A DNA stretch of 64,000 nucleotides from Streptomyces cyaneofuscatus (GTDB lineage Bacteria; Actinomycetota; Actinomycetes; Streptomycetales; Streptomycetaceae). The stretch lies in the NCBI RefSeq assembly GCF_000718135.1, contig NZ_JOEM01000020.1, positions 89,838 to 153,837 of the forward strand, in the 5' to 3' direction. The notes under the pieces are model-generated. The model worked only from the letters and a program-made list of their open reading frames with translations, ran no database searches and was not told the DNA's origin. The position numbers and the translations under genes were made by a program. Each line of letters opens with the position of its first letter. Position 1 is the first letter of the stretch. Positions 1 through 7,344 of this stretch are shown one piece after another.

Positions 1-1055
1 CTCCGGATCTCTCCCATGTTCACCGCGTAGTCGAAGGAGTAGTGCAGGGCCGCCGTGTAGGAACGGGCCCCGCAGCCGAGCCCGATCATGCCGTCGGTCT
101 GGCACGCGTAGTCCTCGGGGCCGTCCTGCGATTCCCGAGGGGCATCGGCGCGCCGGAACATCCGCATCGACACCTGCTCGTAGCCGTGCGCCAGCAGATG
201 GTCCCGGCCCACCGCGTACAGCCGCAGCCGCTGCTCGTCCCAGGCGGCCTGCTCCACGGCCTCCGCGTCGGGGCCGGTCGCGGCGGCGCCCAGACGGTGC
301 AGACCGGTCAGCGGGCGGACGTACAGCGGGTAGAGGTACAGCTCCTCGGGCCGCCAGGCCAGCGCGGCGTCCAGGGAGGTGAGCCAGGTGCGCTCGGTCT
401 GGCCGTCGATGCCGTAGATCAGGTCGATGTTCAGCACCGGTATCCGGGCGTCCCGGATCCGGCCGAGCGCGGCCTCCACCTCGGCCCGGCGCTGCGGCCG
501 GACGGCGGCCCGCGCCTCCGCGTCCACGAAGCTCTGCACGCCGATGCTGACCCGGGTCGCACCCCGGTCGGCCAGCACGGCCAGGCGGTCGGCGGTCGCG
601 GTGGAGGGGGAGGTCTCCACCGACAGCGGCACCGCGAGCAGGTCGGCGCCCATCCGCTTCTCCGCTATGTCGCAGAGCCGCTCCAGCTCGTCCGCCGTGA
701 GGAAGGTCGGCGTTCCGCCGCCGAAGGCCGCCGCCGCGAACCGCACCGGCTCGTCGTCGCCGAGCGCGTCCCGTACGGCCACGGCCTGCCGGTCCAGGGC
801 GTCGAGATAGCGGGTCGTCAGCTCCTCGGGCGCGCCGATCCGGGTGAAGAGGTTGCAGAAGCCGCAGCGGACCTCGCAGAACGGTATGTGGAGGTAGAGG
901 GAGAGGGCGCTCTTGGGCTCCGCCGCCCACAGCTCACGCAGCGCGGGTCGCTCCGGCAGGGGGCGATAGGCCGTCTTGTGCGGATAGGCGTAGACGTAGC
1001 TTTCGTACGGCCTGACGGCGGGCATGCCGGTCGCCGTTGCGGTGCTGGTGGTCAT
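1..1055 (-). CDS. STM4012-type radical SAM protein (3' end outside window)
   Basis: Radical SAM enzyme of the coproporphyrinogen-oxidase-like (HemN/HemW) branch. Reading from the ATG at 1055, the 4Fe-4S motif CEVRCGFC gives Cys60, Cys64 and Cys67, preceded by the typical LYLHIPF strand; a GGGTP motif follows. The reading frame stays open to the window edge, so about 350 codons are present and the C-terminus is missing. Its ATG shares one base with the stop of the upstream STM4013-type gene (TGATG), so it is co-translated. The gene order STM4015-4014-4013-4012 matches the STM4011-STM4015 cluster known from Salmonella and actinomycetes; the second radical SAM gene (STM4011) would be expected just outside the window. 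Its substrate is unknown. A role in true heme synthesis is unlikely in this context. Confidence 0.85.
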   Translation of the reverse strand, partial: MTTSTATATGMPAVRPYESYVYAYPHKTAYRPLPERPALRELWAAEPKSALSLYLHIPFCEVRCGFCNLFTRIGAPEELTTRYLDALDRQAVAVRDALGDDEPVRFAAAAFGGGTPTFLTADELERLCDIAEKRMGADLLAVPLSVETSPSTATADRLAVLADRGATRVSIGVQSFVDAEARAAVRPQRRAEVEAALGRIRDARIPVLNIDLIYGIDGQTERTWLTSLDAALAWRPEELYLYPLYVRPLTGLHRLGAAATGPDAEAVEQAAWDEQRLRLYAVGRDHLLAHGYEQVSMRMFRRADAPRESQDGPEDYACQTDGMIGLGCGARSYTAALHYSFDYAVNMGEIR

Positions 1056-1945
1056 CAGGAGGCCCCCGGTTCGAGGAAGAAGTGCGCGTAGGGCACGGTC
1101 CAGACGGCCTCGTGGCCGAGCCGGTGGCCGGTGTAGCCGTCGTCGCCGTAGGTGGTGCCGTGGTCGGAGCAGACGATGGCGAAACACCGGCGGCGGCTGC
1201 TCGCGGCGGCGAAGAGCCGGCCGATGTGCCGGTCGACGTACTCCAGGGCGGCCGCGTGCGTGGCCCGGGAGTCCCCGGCCTCGCGGGTCGCGCCCGGGGT
1301 GTGGAACCAGTTGGGCTGATGCAGCGCGGACACGTTGACGAAGAGGAAGAGCCGCTGCTCCGCCGGGAGTTCGGCCACCACCTTCTCGGCCCGGGTCACC
1401 TGCTCCTCGAACGAGGTCGGCGACGCGACACCGAACTCCGGCTCCCAGTGGCTCTCCTGGAACATGCCGGGCAGCACCGACCCCAGCGCGCCCCGCCGGT
1501 TGAAGAAGCCGACCCCGCCGACGCAGACCGTGCGGTAGCCCTCGGCGGCCAGACCCGACACCAGGTCCGGGGTGTCGAAGACGAAGGTGCCGTCCGCCGT
1601 CGTCTCACTGCCCGCGAAGCGCGCCGCGAACAGCCGAGGGTGCGGCCCGGGGGCGGCGGGCGTCGGCAGGAACCCGGCGAACATCGCCTGGTGCGAGGCG
1701 TAGGTGAAGCTGCCGGGCGCATGCCGCTTCTCCCACACACCGCCGGGCAGGTGCCGGGCCAGGTGCGGGATGCGCCCGGCGGCGGCCAGCTCGGCGGCGA
1801 CATCGTGGCGCAGGGTGTCCAGGGTGACCAGCAGCAGGTCATGGCTGCCCACGACCTCGGCCATGTCGGGGCGGGAGTGGTCCGGTCGGCTGTGGTCAGG
1901 GCGGGGGTGGTCAGGCCCGGGGCGGTCAGGGAGACGTGACGGCAT
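1055..1945 (-). CDS. STM4013/SEN3800-type hydrolase (alkaline phosphatase/sulfatase fold)
   Basis: 296-aa protein of the alkaline-phosphatase superfamily. The N-terminal metal and nucleophile motif reads LLLVTLDTLRHD (Asp43-Thr44) and the second metal site is CSDHGTTYGDDGYTGHRLGH near residues 259-278. There is no signal peptide, so it is probably cytoplasmic, unlike most sulfatases. The ATG at 1945 has a GAGGA ribosome site 6-7 bases upstream and overlaps the previous gene by 20 bp. Between this start and the fold lies a short Pro-Asp-His repeat (DHPRPDHSRPDHSRPD); a later ATG at 1864 would remove it, so the start is not certain. Middle member of the STM401x operon; substrate unknown. Confidence 0.85.
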   Translation of the reverse strand: MPSRLPDRPGPDHPRPDHSRPDHSRPDMAEVVGSHDLLLVTLDTLRHDVAAELAAAGRIPHLARHLPGGVWEKRHAPGSFTYASHQAMFAGFLPTPAAPGPHPRLFAARFAGSETTADGTFVFDTPDLVSGLAAEGYRTVCVGGVGFFNRRGALGSVLPGMFQESHWEPEFGVASPTSFEEQVTRAEKVVAELPAEQRLFLFVNVSALHQPNWFHTPGATREAGDSRATHAAALEYVDRHIGRLFAAASSRRRCFAIVCSDHGTTYGDDGYTGHRLGHEAVWTVPYAHFFLEPGAS

Positions 1946-3083
1946 GGTCGTTCCTCGTTCGGTCCAGTACGGCGGCGACCTGCGCCGCATAGGTGTCCAG
2001 CCCCTCGGCACCGCTGCCCGGCAGACCCGTCAGCCCGGGCAGCAGATCACCGAAGGCGTTGACCTCGCCGACGGCGAAGCGCCGCCAGCCGGCCGCAGGC
2101 AGCAGGTCGACGCCCACGCACAGCGTCCCGGGGAAGCAGGCGGCGGCCCGTTCGCAGATCGCCAGCGCCTCGCGCCAGCAGCCGCCCACCGCCGACACGG
2201 CGGCCCGGACCTCGTCGAGATCGCCGCGGGCGCCCCCGAGGTGGAGGTTGGTCATGGGGGAGAGGCTCGTGCGGACGACGGCGTGGGTGGCCCGGCCACC
2301 GACCACCACGATCCGCAGATCGGCGGCCCGCCCGCGCTGGGACGCTTTGGGCAGCCAGCGCTCGATGTGCAGGCCGTCCGGGGCGAGCGCGTCCACGAGT
2401 GCGCCCACCTCCGCCTCCGTGGTGTACCGGCGGACCCGGAGCGAGTTGAACAGCCGCCCCTGGGCGTCCCGTTCCACCGAGGTGCTCGCCCGGACCCGGC
2501 CGGGCCCCGCGGTCTCCACCGCCAGCACCCCCGAGGCGGAGGAGCCGTGGGCGAGCTTCACGAACGCCCGGGGCATCCGGTGCTCCCGCAGCAGCGCCCG
2601 TACGTCGGACCAGCCCCGCACCTCCGCCGCGTCCGGGCCGGACGTGGGCGAGGGCGGAACCGGCACCTCCGCAGCCGCCAGGAGTCCGTGGCAGAGCCGC
2701 TTGTCGAAGAGCGAGGCGATGTCACCGGGGGAGGTGAGCACCTCGGCACCGGCCACCGAGGCGGCCCGCGTCACCTCGCCGACCGCCGAGAGGAACCCGG
2801 CGTACCACCGCGCGGACCCCTCCACCCGGGTCGGGTCGTCGACTCCGCGCAGCAGCCGCTCCACCTCCGCGTCCTCGCCGGGCGAGTCGATCCGGACGGT
2901 CTCGCCCGGCTCGAACTCCGCCTCGCCGCGCAGCACCTGGAGCCAGGACACCACCCGGGCGGGCTCCAGCCCGGAGGCCCCCACGGCCTCCCGGAAGAAG
3001 GCGACCCGGCGGTTCTCCGGATTGCCCACGACCGCGAAGCGCGGGGCCCCCGCACTCTTGGGGCTACTCGCTGACGGCGACAT
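1926..3083 (-). CDS. STM4014-type protein (ATP-grasp-like)
   Basis: 385-aa protein fitting the STM4014 family. It begins with a Rossmann-like FAVVGNPENRRVAFF segment, followed by ATP-grasp-like elements: a nucleotide-binding VKLAHGSSASGV strand, DLRIVVVGGRATHAVVR, and a C-terminal GVDLL...VGEVNAFGD resembling the metal-binding strand of ATP-grasp ligases. This suggests ATP-dependent ligation of an amine or peptide to a carboxylate, but that is inference. It overlaps its neighbours by 20 bp on both sides, so expression is tightly coupled to the STM4015 and STM4013 genes. Confidence 0.8.
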   Translation of the reverse strand: MSPSASSPKSAGAPRFAVVGNPENRRVAFFREAVGASGLEPARVVSWLQVLRGEAEFEPGETVRIDSPGEDAEVERLLRGVDDPTRVEGSARWYAGFLSAVGEVTRAASVAGAEVLTSPGDIASLFDKRLCHGLLAAAEVPVPPSPTSGPDAAEVRGWSDVRALLREHRMPRAFVKLAHGSSASGVLAVETAGPGRVRASTSVERDAQGRLFNSLRVRRYTTEAEVGALVDALAPDGLHIERWLPKASQRGRAADLRIVVVGGRATHAVVRTSLSPMTNLHLGGARGDLDEVRAAVSAVGGCWREALAICERAAACFPGTLCVGVDLLPAAGWRRFAVGEVNAFGDLLPGLTGLPGSGAEGLDTYAAQVAAVLDRTRNDHAVTSP

Positions 3084-4029
3084 AGCGCTCCGGTTCCTCG
3101 TCCTCGTCCGCGTAGTCGTCCTCGGCCTCGCCGGCCTCGACCACGGCGGGGGCGCACGCGGCCCTGATCCGGTCCAGCACCGGGCCGGTGAGGTAGTGGT
3201 GGCGCAGGTCGAGCGTGGAAAGGTGGTTGAGCGGCTGCCCGTTCAGCAGGGCCTCGCCACCCGTGTCGCTGAGGGTGCCCATGGAGAGCGCGAGGGTCTC
3301 CAGCTGGGCGACGACCGGCGCCGACGCCACGGCCGCCGCAATCTCGTCCTGGATCTCGCTGTTCTGGAGGCCCAGGTGGCGCAGCCGGGGGAACGTGCCG
3401 CCCGACAGGACCGGCCCGAGGTCGGCGAGCGTGGCATCGCCTCCGTACCACGAGCTGCCGAACCAGAGGTCGAGCCGCTCCAGCGCGGGCAGTTCGCTCG
3501 CGGTGACCGCCCGCACCAGACCGCCGGGCAGCCCGCCGGACTCGAAGCGCAGCGTCTTCAGCGCCGTATGACGGACGGGCCGCAGAGCCAGGCCCTCCTG
3601 GCCGCAGCCCCGAACCGTGAACTCCTCCAGCAGTGGCAGCGCTTCGAGCACCGGCGTGATGTCGCACATGCGCAGCCACGACACCTCGCACTCCTCGCCC
3701 ACCACATCGGCGAGGAAGAGCCCCCGCAGGGCCGGGAAGCGGTCCGCGTCGGCGACGATGAGCTCCATCACCGGGGCGAACGGTGTGTATTCCTGATGCC
3801 ACCAGGGGCCGATCAGGAGTGCCCGGACCCGCGTGGTGTCGACCGTGTCGAGGAACCGCTGCCACACGGCGGCGAAGTCCGTCTGCTCGTCGTAGCCGCA
3901 CCCCAGCAGCCAGGCCACCGCGTCGGCGTCGGGAAGCGCTGGGGATGTGTCCGTTCCGGACGGCGGCGCCAGGAAGTGGACCGGCAAGCCGTGGAAGCGG
4001 TCAGGATGCTGGATGTGGATGGGGGTCAT
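3064..4029 (-). CDS. STM4015-type leucine-rich protein, copy a
   Basis: 321-aa cytoplasmic protein of the STM4015 family. The middle and C-terminal parts carry leucine-rich repeats (for example LRHLGLQNSEIQDEI, LETLALSMGTLSD, LSTLDLRHHYLT), a form suited to protein binding. It is clearly paralogous to the next upstream gene: both share SAPVVA, the GQPL motif, the LDL-HH-LT block and an LPALERLDLW repeat. The gap to that gene is 6 bp and the 3' end overlaps the STM4014 gene by 20 bp. It probably recognises a protein partner or substrate of the cluster's enzymes (inference). No catalytic motif is visible. Confidence 0.85.
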   Translation of the reverse strand: MTPIHIQHPDRFHGLPVHFLAPPSGTDTSPALPDADAVAWLLGCGYDEQTDFAAVWQRFLDTVDTTRVRALLIGPWWHQEYTPFAPVMELIVADADRFPALRGLFLADVVGEECEVSWLRMCDITPVLEALPLLEEFTVRGCGQEGLALRPVRHTALKTLRFESGGLPGGLVRAVTASELPALERLDLWFGSSWYGGDATLADLGPVLSGGTFPRLRHLGLQNSEIQDEIAAAVASAPVVAQLETLALSMGTLSDTGGEALLNGQPLNHLSTLDLRHHYLTGPVLDRIRAACAPAVVEAGEAEDDYADEDEEPERYVAVSE

Positions 4030-4035
4030 GACACC

Positions 4036-4995
4036 TCACTCAGAGACGGCGGTGTAGCGGCCCTCGATGCCGCGGCCGCCCCACGGCTCGTTCCGCTCGG
4101 ACAGGTCCACGCGCACCCCGTGCGGCTCCAGGGCCGAGCGGACCCGCTGCTCCATCGCCTCGGTGAGGAAGTGGTGGTGGAGGTCGAGCACATCGAGATG
4201 GGTGAGGGGCTGTCCTTCGAGGAGCGCGGCCGCGCCCTCGTCCCCCAGCGTCCCGTTCGACAGGTCGAGCGTCCTGAGCCGGGCGACGACCGGCGCCGAC
4301 GCCAGGGCGGCCGCGATCTCGTTCTCCACCTCGCTGTTGCGCAGGCCCAGGTGGTGCAGGCGGGGGAACCGGGTGCCCGAGAGCAGCGGTGCGAGGTCCG
4401 TGACCTCGGTGTCGCCCTCGTAGGCCGACACGCCGAGCCAGAGGTCCAGCCGCTCCAGCGCGGGCAGTTCGCTGTCCAGCACCCCGCGGACCACCTGCAC
4501 GGGCAGGCCGCCCGCCTGGATCGTCAGCGACCGCAGCCGGTCGTGCTTCGTCGGCGGGAACACCAGGCCGCTGCCGCCCCGCACCCCGAACTCGGTCAGC
4601 GCGGGAAAGGCGGCCAACAGCGTCGTGACATCGGAATGCTCGATCCAGGTGATCTCGGCCTGCTCCGCCTCCAGATCCCCGACGAACACCGCCTCCAGCG
4701 AGGTCAGCCGGTCAGCGGCGGCGATCACCAGATCGATCGGGAGCGAGGAGTTCTCCTCGTACGCCTCACCCCACTGGCCGATGATCAGGGCCTTGACCCC
4801 GGCCGGGTCGACCGCGCCCAGGAAGTCGGCGAACTCGTCGGCCCAGGGACGGTCCCGGTCGTCGTCGCCGTACGGTTCCACGGAGATGCGCCAGGCCACA
4901 TCATCGGCGGCGGGCCGGTCGGCCGGATCGTCCTTGGGCTGGAAGTCGACGGCCGGAAGACCGCCGAACGCTTGCAGATGCTCCGCACCGTACAT
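4036..4995 (-). CDS. STM4015-type leucine-rich protein, copy b (first gene of operon)
   Basis: 319-aa paralogue of the following gene, with the same repeat plan (LHHLGLRNSEVENEI, LRTLDLSNGTLGD, LDVLDLHHHFLT). The frame stays open far upstream, but the ATG at 4995 is chosen because an AGGAG ribosome site lies 9 bases before it and because sequence before it is not protein-like. Being first in the operon, it follows a probable promoter of the RecA-NDp type at 5037-5059. Tandem duplication followed by divergence of the two copies suggests two different binding partners (inference). Confidence 0.85.
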   Translation of the reverse strand: MYGAEHLQAFGGLPAVDFQPKDDPADRPAADDVAWRISVEPYGDDDRDRPWADEFADFLGAVDPAGVKALIIGQWGEAYEENSSLPIDLVIAAADRLTSLEAVFVGDLEAEQAEITWIEHSDVTTLLAAFPALTEFGVRGGSGLVFPPTKHDRLRSLTIQAGGLPVQVVRGVLDSELPALERLDLWLGVSAYEGDTEVTDLAPLLSGTRFPRLHHLGLRNSEVENEIAAALASAPVVARLRTLDLSNGTLGDEGAAALLEGQPLTHLDVLDLHHHFLTEAMEQRVRSALEPHGVRVDLSERNEPWGGRGIEGRYTAVSE

Positions 4996-5036
4996 CGCAC
5001 TGAACTCCTGGTCCTGGGAACGGCTGATGTCCGCAA

Positions 5037-5059
5037 GGTTTATCAAGCCGCACTGACAA
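5037..5059 (-). promoter_or_regulatory. RecA-NDp-like (PafBC-type) promoter before STM401x operon
   Basis: On the minus strand, TTGTCAGTG is followed after exactly 8 bases by TAAACC. The actinobacterial LexA-independent DNA-damage promoter has consensus TTGTCRGTG-N8-TAnnnT, so only the last base differs. The start codon at 4995 lies about 40 bases further on. The block is part of an inverted repeat (CTGACAACG at 5053-5061, CGTTGTCAG at 5121-5129) that brings a second, divergent copy. Function is inferred from the match only. Confidence 0.5.
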
Positions 5060-5122
5060 CGCCGCGACCGGGACCGCTCCGAGCTGTTCGCCGGACGTCT
5101 CGGAGGCCGCCGGGAGGGCCCG

Positions 5123-5145
5123 TTGTCAGACCCTGCCCGTAGCGT
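5123..5145 (+). promoter_or_regulatory. RecA-NDp-like promoter, divergent copy
   Basis: TTGTCAGAC, 8 bases, then TAGCGT. The spacing and the TAnnnT element fit the RecA-NDp consensus; the last two bases of the TTGTCRGTG half do not. It faces the small gene starting at 5194, leaving a leader of about 45 bases with a GAGGGGA ribosome site. Weaker than the copy on the opposite strand. Confidence 0.4.
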
Positions 5146-5193
5146 TTTTCCCGTGGCCGGCACAGCGGGTGCCGCGACCGAGGGGAGACGTCT

Positions 5194-5520
5194 GTGTACC
5201 GGCAGGGCGATGTACTGATCGTGGCGCTGGAGGAGTCGGCGGTGCCCGCCCCCTTCCTGAAGGCATCGGGCGAACTGCGCGACGGGCGGGGGCGGCTGGT
5301 GCTCGCGCTGGGGGAGGTGACCGGGCACGCGCACGCCGTGCAGGGGCCCGGCCGGCTGATCCGGGAGGCGGGACCGTTCGGACCGATGCTGCTCCATCTC
5401 CCCGAGGGCGGGAGGGTGGTGCACGAGGAGCACGCCACGATCGCGCTGCCGCAGGGCTGGTTCCGCGTGGTGCGCCAGCGGGAGTACGCGCCCGGCGCGA
5501 TCCGCATCGTCGCGGACTGA
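5194..5520 (+). CDS. Small conserved hypothetical protein
   Basis: 108-aa protein starting with GTG behind a GAGGGGA ribosome site. It is rich in beta strands, with conserved-looking blocks YRQGDVLIV, LGEVTGHAHAV, EEHATIALP and FRVVRQREY. I recall similar small proteins of unknown role in many bacteria and some phages but cannot assign a function. It diverges from the STM401x operon and is followed after 78 bp by a DUF6745 gene, with which it probably forms a two-gene unit. Confidence 0.75.
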   Translation: MYRQGDVLIVALEESAVPAPFLKASGELRDGRGRLVLALGEVTGHAHAVQGPGRLIREAGPFGPMLLHLPEGGRVVHEEHATIALPQGWFRVVRQREYAPGAIRIVAD

Positions 5521-5598
5521 CGTACGTACGGTCACCGGCAGCACACCGAGCACGACCAGCAGATACGAAGCAGACATGAACAGGGGACGGGACAACCG

Positions 5599-6600
5599 AT
5601 GCAGCACGTGAATTCCTGGCGGGACGTGGCGGCGGCGACCGGCGCGGCGGACCGGGCGGCCGCCGAGGAGGGCGTGCGGCGCGCCTACCGCACCGCCGGA
5701 CTCGCCGAGCCCGAGCGGATCGTCTGGGCCGAGTCGCCCCGGGCGGCCGTCGAGGCGGTCGAGAAGCTGGCCGACGCCGGACGGTCGGTGCGCGAAGAGG
5801 TCCGCACCCGGCCGTGGGCCGAGGAGCGCCGCCGGATGTACGACGAGCTGGGCCCGGCCGGCTGGTCCGCGCTCTGGTCCGCCACCGGGGCCCAGCTCTG
5901 GGAGACCACGGCCGCGCTCGCCGAGCGCATACGGTCCGGAGTCGTCGCCGATCTGGCGGGGAAGCCGGAGGGCGAGGGCGCGGTGCGGCTGGTGCTGCTC
6001 GACGCGGTGCTCGGGCAGCACGACGCCGCCTGGCTCGCCGCCTTCGACGGGCGCGGCGACCGGCTCACCGGCCTGGCCGAGGTCGCCCGGAACGCCGGCT
6101 GGTGGTGGCCGTACGAGAGGGCCGTGGTGATCAGCGAGCGGCCCGAGGCCCTGCACCGCGACGAGGCGGGCCGGCTCGACCACGGGGCGGGACCGGCACT
6201 CGCCTACCGGGACGGGTTCGCGCTGTACGCGTGGCGCGGCATGCCGGTGCCCGCCGACTTCCTGGCTGAGCTGGCGTCCCTGACCCCGCAGCGTATACGG
6301 GAGGAGGAGAACGCCGAGCTGCGCCGCGTGATGCTGGAGTTCTACGGCTACGACCGCTATCTCACGGAGTCGGGGGCCGAGCCCGTCCACCGCGACGAGA
6401 CGGGCATCCTCTGGCGCATCGCACTCGAAGGCGACGAGGACGTGGTGATGGTCGAGGTGGTCAACTCCACCCCCGAGCCGGACGGCACGCGCCGCACCTA
6501 CTGGCTCCGGGTACCGCCCGCGACACGGACCGCCAAGGACGGGGTCGCCTGGACGTTCGGGCTGGACGGCGCCGCCTACGCCCCGGTGCGGCAGACCTGA
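5599..6600 (+). CDS. DUF6745-type protein
   Basis: 333-aa cytoplasmic protein. The C-terminal third shows what I recall as the DUF6745 pattern: YGYDRYL, a VHRDETGILWR strand, VVMVEVVNSTPEPDG, then YWLRVPP and a closing AWTFGLDGAAYAPVRQT. The N-terminal half is helical and rich in Ala and Glu. No catalytic motif is recognised. It sits next to the small gene at 5194 and divergent from STM4015-type genes. Its 3' end forms one arm of a long inverted repeat shared with the converging TetR gene. Family name from memory; function unknown. Confidence 0.7.
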   Translation: MQHVNSWRDVAAATGAADRAAAEEGVRRAYRTAGLAEPERIVWAESPRAAVEAVEKLADAGRSVREEVRTRPWAEERRRMYDELGPAGWSALWSATGAQLWETTAALAERIRSGVVADLAGKPEGEGAVRLVLLDAVLGQHDAAWLAAFDGRGDRLTGLAEVARNAGWWWPYERAVVISERPEALHRDEAGRLDHGAGPALAYRDGFALYAWRGMPVPADFLAELASLTPQRIREEENAELRRVMLEFYGYDRYLTESGAEPVHRDETGILWRIALEGDEDVVMVEVVNSTPEPDGTRRTYWLRVPPATRTAKDGVAWTFGLDGAAYAPVRQT

Positions 6601-6681
6601 CGCGCCGGGCCCGACCGCGCCGGACCTGACAGCGCCAAACCTGACAGCGTCGGCCGGGACAGTGCCGGGCCCGGCGCGTCA
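6598..6681. terminator. Long inverted repeat between convergent genes
   Basis: A perfect 16-bp inverted repeat (TGACGCGCCGGGCCCG at 6598-6613, its complement at 6666-6681) includes the stop codons of both converging genes. Between the arms the 11-mer ACCTGACAGCG occurs twice (6624-6634 and 6639-6649). It probably acts as a bidirectional terminator, although the loop is unusually long (52 bases). Confidence 0.55.
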
Positions 6682-7290
6682 GCCGGTCAGCGCCGCGTGG
6701 TCGAGGCCCAGCTCGCGGGCGAGCGCGTCGTCGGTCCAGCGCAGCATCGTGGACCGGGAGAGGGGACCCGCGTACGAGGTCATCTGCACGGCCAGCCCGT
6801 CCAGCAGGGCGGTCAGCCGCCAGGCCGCCGACTCCGGGTCCTCGCAGCGGAACTCACCGGCGGCGGCACCCTCCGCGATGACCTCGGCCAGCTCCGCCTT
6901 CCACCGCCGGTCGAGGTCGCCCGCGACCTCGCGCAGGGCGGGCTCCCGCAAGGAGACCGCCCAGCCCTCGATCCACAGCCGCCACCCCTTGGCCTGCCCG
7001 GTCGGCGCGTACCACCGCACGGCTGCCCGCAGACGCCGTACGGCCGAGGTGCGCCGGGCCAGCAGCTTTCGCAGATGGGCGAGGTCGGCCTCGGCCGCGT
7101 ACCCGAAGGCGGCGGCGACCAGCTTCTCCTTGGTCGAGAAGTGGTAGAGCACCAGCGCGTTGCTCACCCCCAGCGCGGACGCCACATCGGCGATCCGCAC
7201 GGAGGAGGCCCCACGGATCTCGATCTGTTCGACCGTCGCCCGCAGCATCTCCTCGCGCCGCTCCGCCACGTTCAACCGGACTCTTGCCAC
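6679..7290 (-). CDS. TetR-family transcriptional regulator
   Basis: 203-aa repressor. The helix-turn-helix lies at about residues 30-62 (VRIADVASALGVSNALVLYHF), ending in the YHF motif that closes the TetR DNA-binding domain. The C-terminal ligand domain resembles the BetI-like group (a WRLWIEGW block and a LLDGLAVQM helix). GTG start at 7290. It lies 54 bp after the 2-oxoglutarate oxygenase gene on the same strand, so it could be the last gene of that unit or have its own promoter. The ligand cannot be predicted. Confidence 0.9.
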   Translation of the reverse strand: MARVRLNVAERREEMLRATVEQIEIRGASSVRIADVASALGVSNALVLYHFSTKEKLVAAAFGYAAEADLAHLRKLLARRTSAVRRLRAAVRWYAPTGQAKGWRLWIEGWAVSLREPALREVAGDLDRRWKAELAEVIAEGAAAGEFRCEDPESAAWRLTALLDGLAVQMTSYAGPLSRSTMLRWTDDALARELGLDHAALTG

Positions 7291-7344
7291 GCGACCACCC
7301 TAGACGAGTCATTCCGGTGCAATCGGTTGTGACGGCGCCCCGGG

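Noticed and set aside
1993..5142. Long plus-strand open frame opposite the STM401x genes
   Set aside because: Translation is Arg/Ser/Pro-rich without family features, while the minus-strand genes are well supported.
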